Assembly (NCBI GenBank): GCA_947167935.1
Contig: CAMVJU010000019.1
Span: 1 to 35,494, forward strand
From: an uncultured Prevotellaceae bacterium
GTDB taxonomy: Bacteria; Bacteroidota; Bacteroidia; Bacteroidales; Bacteroidaceae
Length of the DNA: 35,494 bases
Direction: 5' to 3'
The notes beneath the pieces were generated by a model. The model worked only from the letters and a program-made list of their open reading frames with translations. It was not told the DNA's origin and made no database searches. Of this stretch, positions 16,259 to 25,134 are shown in pieces (the stretch's first letter is position 1; each line of letters begins with the position of its first letter). A program made the position numbers and the translations under genes.

Positions 16259-17974
16259 TTATTTAATCTGATACGTGGCATAGGCCGGCTTATCCATATA
16301 GCTGTCCTGATTGACGCTGTAGGGCTCACCACGGTCGGTAGAGGGATAACCTGCGTTGATAACGTTGGCAGGAATCTGCAATACACGGCGCGGATCGTTC
16401 CAGCGGAGATAATCGTGATGGATCTCATCCTCCTGCGGACCACGATAAGCATGGTGCACGGTGATGCCATAGCGCTTGATATCGAACCAGCGCAAACCCT
16501 CGTACATCGTCTCAATGCGGCGGAAATGGAGGATGCAATGCAGCACGCGCATCTCCACGTCGCTGAGCTGTTTGAACTCAGGACTCATGTCCTGCATGTG
16601 CAGGTCGCCGACATACATATTGGTTTCAGGCGTGCCTTCGTACTTGGCATCGATGCCTTCCTGTGTGAGAGGCTTCTCCACCATCTTGGCGGCTGTCCAG
16701 TAGTCGAGGTCGGTAAGGGCGCCTTCACGGTCACCCAAGAAGAGCTTAGCCTCAGCACGGCAAAGCAGCGTCTCCTCAGCGGTGAAGGGCTGATAAAGGA
16801 TGTGCACATAGCCGATGCCGGCAATCTTGTCGGTGTACTCGAAATATTCATAGACGCGGAAGAGCCAGATGCCATAGTCCTGATCACCCCAGATAAAGAG
16901 GTTACCTGCATAGGCGGGGATGTAGTCCGTCCAGTTCGGACCACCGCCGTTGTAAAGTATTTTGTCGGTAGCAGCCACATCCTTCGAAGGGTCATCGTCG
17001 TCACTCTTCTTACCGTTGTTGATGCTGAAGCGGCAAGCCGACATCATACGATCCTGAAGAGAGTAGGTGGGAACGATGAGGAAGTTGCAGGCAGCCTTCT
17101 CGTCGTTGAAGTCGTTCAGTCGGGAGTCCATGGTGTTGGTGTTCAGCGACGACCATTTACGCAGCATGGATGCAGGGTTAGTACCCAAAGCGGCATTGGC
17201 GTGCTCGACGCACTTGTCGTATTTGCGCCAGAACAGGTAGAAACGGGCGGCCAGGGCGTGAGCGGCATTCTTGTTGAAGTGGTAAGCGGGCACTTTGTAC
17301 TTCGAGTCATCAATGAGGTCGATACCCTCCAAGATATCCTTCTCGATGAGACGATAGCATTCAGCCACGCTCTTACGATACTTCGGACCGCTATAGTCCA
17401 CATTGACAACGGTCTCAGGCTCAGTGACGTAAGGAATACCCATATCCTGCTCGCTCTGTGCATCATCCTTATAAGCCTCAGCAAAGACGTTCAGCAAGGT
17501 GAAATGCAACCAGGCACGAAGGACATGCGCCTCGCCCCAAGAGTGTGAGAACTCCGGATCATTCTTCGGATCTTCGCTCAGCTTCTCCATAGCCTCAATA
17601 GCGTGGTTGGCGGTAGCGATACCCTGATAGCATGCCTCCCAAGTCTGATAGGGAGTATCATCCTCACCTGTACTATAATTGGTAATGTCCTCCCATTTGT
17701 AAGTCTGCTCATGCCAAGGCGAGTAGGCATCATAGTGAGTGGCCGGCACAACGACATTGTTGTCGACGAGGTTGTCGCCGCTGAGTTCGCAGATGACGTT
17801 AGGCAGTCCTGCGGGATAGGCCGAGACGAGCAGCTGCTGCACCTTCTCGACACTGTTCAGCTCGGAGCGGTTGTCGGGCACCTCGTCCAACTTGTCGCAA
17901 GCTGTGAAGGCAACGGCAACGCCGCAGCACAGCAGACAGCCCATTGTATAGTTCTTTATATATGTCTTCATCAT
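16259..17974 (-). CDS. susD: SusD/RagB-family substrate-binding lipoprotein
   Basis: A 571-residue lipoprotein with lipobox FTAC (Cys26) and the sequence DKLDEVPDNRSEL that opens many SusD proteins. Helical tetratricopeptide-like segments (NHAIEAMEKLSED, HALAARFYLFWRKY, ETLLCRAEAKLFLGD) are spread over the chain, and the conserved C-terminal part LRWFDIKRYG is present. SusD proteins cap a SusC barrel and bind the ligand at the cell surface. It follows susC by 40 bases; the gap holds a CCTTTTA repeat. Confidence 0.95.
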   Translation of the reverse strand: MMKTYIKNYTMGCLLCCGVAVAFTACDKLDEVPDNRSELNSVEKVQQLLVSAYPAGLPNVICELSGDNLVDNNVVVPATHYDAYSPWHEQTYKWEDITNYSTGEDDTPYQTWEACYQGIATANHAIEAMEKLSEDPKNDPEFSHSWGEAHVLRAWLHFTLLNVFAEAYKDDAQSEQDMGIPYVTEPETVVNVDYSGPKYRKSVAECYRLIEKDILEGIDLIDDSKYKVPAYHFNKNAAHALAARFYLFWRKYDKCVEHANAALGTNPASMLRKWSSLNTNTMDSRLNDFNDEKAACNFLIVPTYSLQDRMMSACRFSINNGKKSDDDDPSKDVAATDKILYNGGGPNWTDYIPAYAGNLFIWGDQDYGIWLFRVYEYFEYTDKIAGIGYVHILYQPFTAEETLLCRAEAKLFLGDREGALTDLDYWTAAKMVEKPLTQEGIDAKYEGTPETNMYVGDLHMQDMSPEFKQLSDVEMRVLHCILHFRRIETMYEGLRWFDIKRYGITVHHAYRGPQEDEIHHDYLRWNDPRRVLQIPANVINAGYPSTDRGEPYSVNQDSYMDKPAYATYQIK

Positions 17975-17980
17975 AATCTT

Positions 17981-18010
17981 TAACTTTTTTACCTTTTAAC
18001 CTTTTATCCT
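17981..18010. repeat. CCTTTTAA short tandem repeat between susC and susD
   Basis: On the plus strand ACCTTTTA, ACCTTTTA and TCCTTT follow each other with a period of about 8. It fills most of the susC-susD gap and would lie in the message just before susD, where unit number might alter spacing or folding. Confidence 0.6.
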
Positions 18011-18014
18011 TTCC

Positions 18015-21000
18015 TTAGAATCCAAGACGCAGGGTGGCGGTAAACTGCTTGGAGATAGGCGAAGCCACACCACCGGAGTTGATAAACTCAGGATCCTGTC
18101 CGTTCAGTTTCTTGTCGGCATAGAGCAGGCAGAGGTTGGTGGTGGCCAGCTTCAGCGAAGCACTGCTGAGGAAACTGTTGGCCAGCCACTGCTGAGGCAC
18201 GGCGTAGGTGAGTGCCACTTCCTTCAGACGAACGAAGTTGCCCTTGGCGATACGTGCCGTAGAGTAGTTGTAGGCGTTGTAGGCCATGCTCATGGTGGTA
18301 GAGCCATAGCGGTCAATCTGGTTGCGCGATGCAATCACAGGGATATTGGTCTTCAACTCATCGCCAGCCATCATCCAACGGTTCTTGAACTCACGCGGCA
18401 GGGCCGAGAGGTCGCTGTAGCCAGAGTGGAACACGGGGTCGAGACGCACGACGTTGCCACCACTGTAAGTGACGAAGACGTCAAGATTCAAGCGTCCCCA
18501 GTTGTCGGTGTAAGTGAAGGTATTGTTGAATGAACCATACCATGTGGGGTCAGAGGGGCCCTCATAGACGAGAAAGTCTTTCAAACCCTCCGTCTCCTGG
18601 AAGTTAACGTCGCCCACGGTGGTGACACCATTCTCATTCCTTACCTGTGGCAGACCCTCGCTGTTCAAGCCCATAAACTCATAGCTGAAGATGGCACGCA
18701 CGGGATAGCCTTCAAGGGCATAGCCCTGTCCACTGACGAGGTCAACAGCACGGCTGGCTACGTCGAGTGAGGTGATTTCGTTCTCAGCCTTTGAGTAGAT
18801 GAGGTCGCTTGCCCACTTGAACTTCTGGCTCTGGACATTCACGGTGCTGAGGCCGATTTCCAAACCATTCGACTTCATGTCAGCTACGTTGGCATACTTG
18901 AAGATCTCGCCACCGGCACCCTGTGTATAGGTGGGACCGATCAGGTCGAAGTTGTTACGCCAGTAGATATCGAAGTTCAGGGCGATGCGATTGTTGAAGA
19001 ATCCCATATCCACACCGATGTTCAGCTCATGCTTCTTCTCGTAGGTCAACTCCGAGTTACCCAGATTAGAGATGTAAATCTGCGACTCCTGTGCTGAGGT
19101 GTAAGGACGCCAAGCCGTACGGGGCATGAAGATGGCGTTTGCATTGGTCACCCATGAGGGACCCGTATCAGCAGTAAGCGAATAGCTACCACGGAACTTC
19201 AACTGCGACAACCAGTTCTGTGTCGACTGCAGGAACGGCTCGTTGGTCATATCATAGGCAGCAGAGATGTTCCACGTAGGCAGCCAGCGGCTCTTGCGGC
19301 TCTTGCCCAGGCGGTTGGTGCCCTCATAGCGGAACGTTCCATTGATAGTATAGCGCTGTGCATAACTATAGACAGCCTGTCCGTAGTAGGCTAGCGTATT
19401 AGTGCGGGTAAAGGACTCGCCAAAATAGTTGGTACCCTCCAGATTGTACTGCTTCAGCCAAGGATACGGCGTATAAACAATGCCACCGTTGTCGAACTGG
19501 TAACCCCAGCCCGTCCAGTTGGTCGGCGTGCGCTTTACACTGCTGAACTCTGTACCGAACATAGCATTCACAGTGTGCAGGTCTTTGTACACATCACGGT
19601 ATTCTACCATAAAACGGTAGTTGTTAGAGCGCATGTGGTCGTCATACTGGTACTTGATACCGCCTTCAGGCAGCACACTCTCAGGCAGAGCCAGCTCATC
19701 GTCAGGATCGGTGAAGAGCAGGGGGTTAGCGTAGCGAATGGTGCTGTTGTCGTCCTGCTGGTCTACACCTGCACGATAAGCATTGGCCTGGTTTGAATTA
19801 TCCATTACATTGTGCTGACGGCGGGTATGTGACATACGCGTGGAGACAAGGCCGCTGATGGTAACAGTCTGTATGGGCTTGTACTCCAGCTCAGCACGGA
19901 ACATCAGCTCGTCGACATTGATGTCATTGTAATTATTCTCCAACTCATTAAAGATGTTGAAGGGGCTGTAGAAACGCGTATAATTGATGTTGGGGTCGAG
20001 GCATCGGCTGGTGTTCATGGCATAGCTGAACGGGTTGATGTCGAAGTCACGCTTCACCTCACCCGTCACCACATCAGTGGTCTGATTCAGCGAGCCGGGA
20101 GCCTCCTGCTCACGATGACTGCCTTGGGCAGCCAGCTTCACGGTGAGGTTCTTCAGCATATCATACGAAGTGTTGCCGTTGAAAGTGTAACGGTCAACTT
20201 TCGAGCGGTTGACATACTGACCAGGATCATGCATAAGTGACATTGAGAAATAGCTCTGCGACTTCTCCGTACCATTGGAGATACTCACCGAGTGATTTTG
20301 CGACACAGCCGTAGAGAAAAGCATGTCAAACCAGTCGGTATTGCGGAACTCAGCAGCCTGAAGATATTCATTGCGGGCAGCCTCAGTATTCAGCAATCCA
20401 TAGGTACCTGTTTGCGGGTCGTATTTGCGCAGCTGCTGGAACATGTAGCCATAGATACCCGTATTCTGCGAGTTTACCATGTTATCCAACTGCAGCCAAC
20501 CCTTATCGGCCATTTCCTTGTAAACACCCATGATCTCCTGCGAGTTCATGATGTTGTATTCGCTGTAGGAAGGCTTCAGACGAGTGGTGAACTCACCCGT
20601 GTAACCAACGGTGGCACGTCCCTTGGCACCACGCTTGGTGGTGATGACAATCACGCCAGCCATTGCGCGCGCACCATAGATAGAGGTGGCGGAACCGTCC
20701 TTCAAAATGGTGAATGACTCGATGTCGTCTGAGTTCAGACCTGCCACAGCCGATGAAATCAGGGTTTTTGCGTCGCCAGAGGCCAGCTCATCAGCCGAGA
20801 CATCGACGTTATCCTCATAAATGACGCCGTCGATCACCCACAGGGGCTTGGAGTTACCGTAGATGGAGGTGGCACCACGAACGCGAATCTTCGGTGAAGC
20901 ACCGAAGGTGCCACTGACGTTGGTCACCTGCACACCAGCCACACGGCCTTCCAGCGAGCGACTAACGTCGGCCATACCAGCAAGTTTCGCCTTGTCGGCA

Positions 21001-21365
21001 TCAATCTTAGTCGACGAGCCCGTGAACAGACGTTTGTCCTGTTTCACGATACCAGTCACCACAACTTCGCCCATGTTCTGGGCGTCACTCTGCAACGTCA
21101 CCTTCATGCCGTTCTTCGGCGTCAGTGTCTGCGACAACATGCCGATATAGCTGATGACAATCTTTTTACCTGCAGGAACGGTAATAGTGAACTTACCGTC
21201 CAGGTCTGTCTTCGTGCCTTGTTTTGTGCCCTGAATCATCACAGTAGCACCGATGCAAGGTTCTCCATTGTCCTCGAAGACAGTTCCGCTGATAGCTGTT
21301 TGGGCCCATGACATTCCTATCGACAGGAAGAGGCTTACCATCAGCAAAGCTAACCTTTTCTTCAT
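18015..21365 (-). CDS. susC: SusC/RagA-family TonB-dependent outer-membrane transporter
   Basis: A 1116-residue protein. The signal peptide (MKKRLALLMVSLFLSIGMSWA) is followed by a carboxypeptidase-regulatory-like domain (about 24-95, GTVFEDNGEPCIGATV), then the TonB-box region and plug (MGEVVVTGIV to IYGARAMAGVIVITTK, about 97-245), and a long 22-strand-type barrel ending in FTATLRLGF with terminal Phe. It imports a SusD-bound ligand, powered by TonB. It is the first gene of a five-gene operon; a strong promoter lies at 21433-21464 with a short leader. No carbohydrate enzyme, anti-sigma factor or hybrid sensor is in the operon, so the substrate cannot be deduced; the peptidase-like partner favours a peptide or glycopeptide. 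Confidence 0.97.
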   Translation of the reverse strand: MKKRLALLMVSLFLSIGMSWAQTAISGTVFEDNGEPCIGATVMIQGTKQGTKTDLDGKFTITVPAGKKIVISYIGMLSQTLTPKNGMKVTLQSDAQNMGEVVVTGIVKQDKRLFTGSSTKIDADKAKLAGMADVSRSLEGRVAGVQVTNVSGTFGASPKIRVRGATSIYGNSKPLWVIDGVIYEDNVDVSADELASGDAKTLISSAVAGLNSDDIESFTILKDGSATSIYGARAMAGVIVITTKRGAKGRATVGYTGEFTTRLKPSYSEYNIMNSQEIMGVYKEMADKGWLQLDNMVNSQNTGIYGYMFQQLRKYDPQTGTYGLLNTEAARNEYLQAAEFRNTDWFDMLFSTAVSQNHSVSISNGTEKSQSYFSMSLMHDPGQYVNRSKVDRYTFNGNTSYDMLKNLTVKLAAQGSHREQEAPGSLNQTTDVVTGEVKRDFDINPFSYAMNTSRCLDPNINYTRFYSPFNIFNELENNYNDINVDELMFRAELEYKPIQTVTISGLVSTRMSHTRRQHNVMDNSNQANAYRAGVDQQDDNSTIRYANPLLFTDPDDELALPESVLPEGGIKYQYDDHMRSNNYRFMVEYRDVYKDLHTVNAMFGTEFSSVKRTPTNWTGWGYQFDNGGIVYTPYPWLKQYNLEGTNYFGESFTRTNTLAYYGQAVYSYAQRYTINGTFRYEGTNRLGKSRKSRWLPTWNISAAYDMTNEPFLQSTQNWLSQLKFRGSYSLTADTGPSWVTNANAIFMPRTAWRPYTSAQESQIYISNLGNSELTYEKKHELNIGVDMGFFNNRIALNFDIYWRNNFDLIGPTYTQGAGGEIFKYANVADMKSNGLEIGLSTVNVQSQKFKWASDLIYSKAENEITSLDVASRAVDLVSGQGYALEGYPVRAIFSYEFMGLNSEGLPQVRNENGVTTVGDVNFQETEGLKDFLVYEGPSDPTWYGSFNNTFTYTDNWGRLNLDVFVTYSGGNVVRLDPVFHSGYSDLSALPREFKNRWMMAGDELKTNIPVIASRNQIDRYGSTTMSMAYNAYNYSTARIAKGNFVRLKEVALTYAVPQQWLANSFLSSASLKLATTNLCLLYADKKLNGQDPEFINSGGVASPISKQFTATLRLGF

Positions 21366-21399
21366 TTGACTTTATTTAATTTTGTTGTTATCTGTTAAA

Positions 21400-21414
21400 C
21401 GCCTTTCCCAGGCG
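21400..21414 (-). promoter_or_regulatory. Small hairpin in the susC leader
   Basis: CGCCT and AGGCG form a 5-bp inverted repeat around a 5-base loop. Given the promoter at 21433-21464, it would lie about 12 bases from the message 5' end, well upstream of the susC ATG. It may protect the transcript end or be a regulator target. Confidence 0.35.
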
Positions 21415-21432
21415 AAAAGACAAATTAGCGTG

Positions 21433-21464
21433 CAAAGTTACTGCTATTTTGTCAGAATAACAAA
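21433..21464 (-). promoter_or_regulatory. Promoter of the SusCD operon
   Basis: On the minus strand TTTG (21461-21464), then 20 bases, then TAACTTTG (21433-21440), an exact match to the Bacteroidota consensus. The start site would be near 21426, giving a leader of about 60 bases. Confidence 0.8.
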
Positions 21465-21505
21465 AAAAAACATAAAAATCCGATAAATTTACGCAAATTT
21501 TTGCT

Positions 21506-23398
21506 CTAAAGTGGCGAACAGGCTTTTTCAAGCCAGTTTGTTTCATCTTCAGAAAGCATTGGCGAGAGGCGTTCATATACCATTTGGTGGTAGTCGTCAA
21601 GCCATTGACGCTCCTCTGCGTCAAGCATTTCCGGCAAGATGGGACGTTTATCAATAGGACAAAGCGTCAGTGGCTCGAACTGCAGGAACTGTCCGAACTC
21701 AGTCACGCCATCCTGGGGAATAGGGTCGTCAGTGCCGCGCGGCATAGCAGGAACGATAAGCAGCGTATTCTCAATTCGCACGCCAAAACGCCCGGCCAGA
21801 TAGATTCCCGGCTCGTCGGTGACGGTCATGCCCGCCACGAGCGGGGCAGGCTTCCACTCCATGCGTATCTGATGCGGGCCTTCGTGCACACTGAGATATG
21901 TCCCTACGCCGTGCCCCGTTCCATGCAGGTAGCTGAGGCCATCGCGCCACATCGCACGCTTGGCCAACACATCAAGCTGGGTGCCGCTGATACCTTGAGG
22001 AAAGCGAGCCAGCTCTATCTGTATATGCCCTTTCAATACTAATGTGTACACACGACGCATCTCGTCAGTCAGCGGACCAAGGGCAATGGTACGGGTGATG
22101 TCGGTAGTGCCGTCCATATACTGCGCACCGCTGTCGAGCAACAACAGACCCTCTGGCTGCAGAGGAATATCGGTCTCGTCCGTCGGCTCATAGTGTACCA
22201 CAGCACTATGCGGTCCATAGGCTGCAATGGTGTCAAAAGAGATGTCACGGAAAAGGGGCTGCTCGGCACGCAGCTGCCGTAGCTTCTCACTGACCGACAA
22301 CTCCGTGAGAAGCTGTGCCTCATTGGTCCTACGAACCCCATAGAACTCATCCAGCCACTTCAGAAACTTCACCATCGCCACGCCGTCACGAAGCATGGCA
22401 CGGCGAAAGCCTTCCTGCTCCACAGCGTTCTTTACCGTCTTCATGCGCTTCACAGGCGACTCAGCCTCAATCACCAACGGAGCCTTGCGGTGACCATCTC
22501 CAGCAGAGGCAATCTTGTAAAGCGTATGGTTCACTTCGTCGGGATCCATCAGAATGCTGTACTCGAAATAGTTGCGGAGGGCGTCCTTCACCTGCCCATA
22601 GTCTTCCACGCCAATGCCTTCGGCTTTCAAATAGGCGGCCACTTCGGGCGTCAGCTTCTCCCTATATATAAATAATGTGGCGTCATGTGAAGTGATGAGC
22701 AAGTAACTGACGAAGACAGGTGTGCAATGCACATCGGTGCCACGCAGGTTAAGTGTCCAGGCGATATCGTCGAGCGAGGCCATCAGCATCCCATCGGCAT
22801 GCAACTGGCGCAGGGCCTGACGGATGCGCTGTAGCTTGCTGGCACACGATTCACCAGCATATTCCATCGGGTATATCTCCACAGGATTCATGGGCACTGG
22901 CGGACGATTCTTCCATATTCGGGCCAGCAAGTCGATATTGGTGCGCAACGTCAAGCCGCCCTCGCTCCGCAACTCTTTCGTCAGTTCACGCACTTCATTG
23001 GTTGAAGCCACCATGCCGTCGATGGCAACTTCTGTTGAGGGTTGGGAAGTGAGAGGTGAGAGCTGGGAGGAGGCAGATGTGATTTCTTTGCTAATCCACT
23101 CTGCGATGGTAGGTGTGCCTTCCATTTTCAGCTTCATCAGCTGAAACTCAGTGCCGCGCAACTGCTCTTCAGCGGCAAGGAAATAACGGGAGTCTGTCCA
23201 AAGGGCCGCACTCGTCATAGTGACAACGGCAGTGCCTGCCGACCCGTCAAAGCCGCTGATATACTCGCGGCCCTTCCAATGAGCGGCGGTGTACTCGCTC
23301 TGATGTGGGTCACTGCTGGGAATAATCACGGCTGCCAAGTGCTCGCGCTGCATCTCTTCACGCAACGCAGCCAGACGATCATCAATTGTTGTGTTCAT
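21506..23398 (-). CDS. Aminopeptidase P family protein (Xaa-Pro aminopeptidase, M24B)
   Basis: A cytoplasmic dinuclear metallopeptidase that removes an N-terminal residue before proline. The 630-residue chain has two creatinase-N-like domains (about 1-300; SSDPHQSEY and GFDGSAGTAVVT) and the pita-bread catalytic domain. Metal ligands are visible as Asp422 and Asp433 (LLDSGAQYMDGTTDITRT), the histidine of GTGHGVG, and the glutamates in TDEPGIY and RIENT. The C-terminal segment (FEPLTLCPID...WLDDYHQMVYERL) is typical of the long bacterial/eukaryotic form. A repeat-derived stretch, QLSPLTSQPS, interrupts the first domain near residues 110-121. It is divergent from mdh. Confidence 0.93.
   Translation of the reverse strand: MNTTIDDRLAALREEMQREHLAAVIIPSSDPHQSEYTAAHWKGREYISGFDGSAGTAVVTMTSAALWTDSRYFLAAEEQLRGTEFQLMKLKMEGTPTIAEWISKEITSASSQLSPLTSQPSTEVAIDGMVASTNEVRELTKELRSEGGLTLRTNIDLLARIWKNRPPVPMNPVEIYPMEYAGESCASKLQRIRQALRQLHADGMLMASLDDIAWTLNLRGTDVHCTPVFVSYLLITSHDATLFIYREKLTPEVAAYLKAEGIGVEDYGQVKDALRNYFEYSILMDPDEVNHTLYKIASAGDGHRKAPLVIEAESPVKRMKTVKNAVEQEGFRRAMLRDGVAMVKFLKWLDEFYGVRRTNEAQLLTELSVSEKLRQLRAEQPLFRDISFDTIAAYGPHSAVVHYEPTDETDIPLQPEGLLLLDSGAQYMDGTTDITRTIALGPLTDEMRRVYTLVLKGHIQIELARFPQGISGTQLDVLAKRAMWRDGLSYLHGTGHGVGTYLSVHEGPHQIRMEWKPAPLVAGMTVTDEPGIYLAGRFGVRIENTLLIVPAMPRGTDDPIPQDGVTEFGQFLQFEPLTLCPIDKRPILPEMLDAEERQWLDDYHQMVYERLSPMLSEDETNWLEKACSPL
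23034..23073 (-). repeat. Heptamer-type repeat (TCTCACC) inside aminopeptidase P gene
   Basis: The coding strand carries CAGCTCTCACCTCTCAC and degenerate flanks, read as SSQLSPLTSQPSTE. It sits between the conserved EWISKEI helix and the VAIDGMV strand, so it lengthens a surface loop without breaking the frame. Confidence 0.7.
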
Positions 23399-23430
23399 GG
23401 CTGTGGTCTGCTTTTGTCATTTCTACTTTG

Positions 23431-23438
23431 CAAAGATA
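23431..23438 (-). promoter_or_regulatory. Probable -7 box for aminopeptidase P gene
   Basis: The minus strand reads TATCTTTG, matching TAnnTTTG, 33 bases before the ATG. The upstream -33 box is poor (TTTC at about 18 bases). Confidence 0.5.
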
Positions 23439-23532
23439 CGGAAAAAAGGAGAAAGAGAAAAAAGAAAAGATAAAAAATTGTTTCACGAAAAAAAAACTGT
23501 CAGCTTTCTTCTTCTTTCTTTCCCTTTTTTCG

Positions 23533-23540
23533 TAACTTTG
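23533..23540 (+). promoter_or_regulatory. Probable -7 box for mdh
   Basis: TAACTTTG matches TAnnTTTG exactly and lies 46 bases before the mdh start. The region upstream is a T/C-rich tract with only weak TTTG-like boxes. The rest of the 188-base divergent gap is poly-A and poly-T rich with no other gene. Confidence 0.6.
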
Positions 23541-23586
23541 CGCACGAAAAAACATAAACAATCCATAAAAACAGAAGAAAAACACT

Positions 23587-24579
23587 ATGGCATTTTTGAC
23601 TAACGACAAACTGGTCATCGTCGGCGCAGCTGGCATGATCGGTAGTAACATGGCTCAGAGCGCCCTGATGATGGGCCTCACCAGCAACCTGTGTCTCTAT
23701 GATGTATTCTCACCCGAGGGCGTGGCAGAGGAGATGCGCCAGAGCGGCTTCGACGAGGCCACCATCACCGCCACCACCGATGCCGAGGAGGCTTTCCGTG
23801 GTGCCAAGTACATCATCTCCAGCGGCGGTGCTCCACGCAAGGAAGGTATGACACGTGAAGATCTGCTGGCCGGCAACTGCAAGATTGCCGAGGAGCTGGG
23901 ACAGAACATCAAGAAGTATTGCCCCGATGTGAAGCACGTGGTTATCATCTTCAATCCCGCTGACCTCACCGGTCTCGTCACCCTGCTCTACTCAGGCTTG
24001 AAGCCCGGACAGGTAACCACGCTGGCCGGCCTCGACACCACCCGTCTGCAGAGCGCACTGGCTAAGAAGTTCAATGTGCTGCAGAGCGAGATCAAGGGCT
24101 GCGCCACCTATGGTGGACACGGCGAGCAGATGGCCGTCTTCGGCAGCCACGTCACCATCAAGGGCCGCAAGCTGACAGACATCATCGGCACACCCGAGTT
24201 CCCCGCCGAGGAGTGGGAGCAGATGAAGACCGACGTCACCAAGGGCGGTGCTGCCATCATCAAACTGCGTGGCCGCAGCTCATTCCAGAGCCCCTCATAT
24301 CTCTCTGTCGAGATGATCCGCGCTGCCATGGGCGGTGAGCCGTTCCGCTTCCCCGTCGGCACCTACGTGAAGACCGACAAGTACGACCACATCATGATGG
24401 CCATGAAGACCACGATGACCGCCAACGGCGCTACCTTCGAGGTACCGCAGGGCACAGCTGAGGAGAATGCCAAGCTCGACCAGAGCTATGAGCACCTCTG
24501 CAAGATGCGCGACGAGCTGGTCACGCTGAACATCGTGCCGCCTATCAGCGAGTGGAACAAGATCAACCCGAACCTGTAA
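23587..24579 (+). CDS. mdh: Malate dehydrogenase
   Basis: A 330-residue NAD-dependent enzyme interconverting malate and oxaloacetate, central to the reductive fumarate/succinate branch in Bacteroidota. The dinucleotide-binding loop GAAGMIGS (13-20) opens the Rossmann fold, LYDVF ends the second strand, and IIFNPADLTG and the GGHGEQM loop with the catalytic histidine are present. The proline-rich C-terminus VPPISEWNKINPNL matches the Bacteroides/Prevotella form. The start follows an AT-rich leader without a Shine-Dalgarno site, as usual in the phylum. The merR-like gene follows after 3 bases. Confidence 0.95.
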   Translation: MAFLTNDKLVIVGAAGMIGSNMAQSALMMGLTSNLCLYDVFSPEGVAEEMRQSGFDEATITATTDAEEAFRGAKYIISSGGAPRKEGMTREDLLAGNCKIAEELGQNIKKYCPDVKHVVIIFNPADLTGLVTLLYSGLKPGQVTTLAGLDTTRLQSALAKKFNVLQSEIKGCATYGGHGEQMAVFGSHVTIKGRKLTDIIGTPEFPAEEWEQMKTDVTKGGAAIIKLRGRSSFQSPSYLSVEMIRAAMGGEPFRFPVGTYVKTDKYDHIMMAMKTTMTANGATFEVPQGTAEENAKLDQSYEHLCKMRDELVTLNIVPPISEWNKINPNL

Positions 24580-24582
24580 GCT

Positions 24583-24933
24583 ATGGCACTGAATCTTGAC
24601 AAGAACCTGAAGCTCTACTACTCCATCAAGGAAGTAGCCGAGATGTTCGACCTGAACGAAAGCACGCTCCGTTACTGGGAGACTGAGTTCCCTTATCTGA
24701 AGCCAAAGACCACAGGTCCGAACAAGGTGCGTCAATATTCAGAGAAGGACATCGAGCAGATACGCCTCATCCATAACTTAGTGAAGGTGCGTGGCTTCAA
24801 GATTGCCGCCGCCCGCAAAATGATCAATGCCAACCGCGACGGCTCCGACCGCAAGGCTGAGGTCATCACCCGCCTCATCGACATCCGCACCGAGCTGCAG
24901 GCGATGAAGCACCAACTCGACGGGCTGCAATGA
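24583..24933 (+). CDS. MerR-family transcriptional regulator
   Basis: A 116-residue protein with the MerR winged-helix pattern: YYSIKEVAEMFDLNESTLRYWETEFPYL split over helix-turn-helix and wing, then VRQYSEKDIEQIRLIHNLV and a C-terminal coiled-coil-like helix (RTELQAMKHQLDGL). It lacks a metal or ligand-binding C-terminal domain, so it is the short form common in Bacteroidota beside housekeeping genes. It is cotranscribed with mdh and closed by the terminator at 24963-24996. The target is unknown. Confidence 0.92.
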   Translation: MALNLDKNLKLYYSIKEVAEMFDLNESTLRYWETEFPYLKPKTTGPNKVRQYSEKDIEQIRLIHNLVKVRGFKIAAARKMINANRDGSDRKAEVITRLIDIRTELQAMKHQLDGLQ

Positions 24934-24962
24934 GCTTTTGAAGATGCGCATATAACAAAACC

Positions 24963-24996
24963 AAGAGGATGTGTCAAAATAGGCACATCCTCTTTT
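24963..24996 (+). terminator. Intrinsic terminator after mdh-merR
   Basis: A perfect 11-bp stem AAGAGGATGTG/CACATCCTCTT (24963-24973 with 24984-24994) with a 10-base loop, continuing into TTTT. Confidence 0.9.
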
Positions 24997-25056
24997 CATT
25001 CCATCATTTCAGAGCCACGCTAAAACCTACATTTCATACTGTTTTTGACTTTCCCC

Positions 25057-25127
25057 AAAAAAATCCCAAGGCTTGGGACTTTTGTCCCAGGCCGTGGGAC
25101 TTTTTTCCCAAGCCTTGGGATTTTTTT
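25057..25127. terminator. Bidirectional terminator made of three CCCAAG-type palindromes
   Basis: The outer arms 25057-25078 and 25106-25127 are a perfect 22-base inverted repeat, each arm holding seven A or T and the 15-base palindrome TCCCAAGGCTTGGGA (or its complement). The 27-base loop contains a third palindrome, GTCCCA/TGGGAC. With T-runs on both sides it can end transcription from the merR side and from the pectinesterase gene, whose stop is at 25135. Confidence 0.85.
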
Positions 25128-25134
25128 GAATCAG

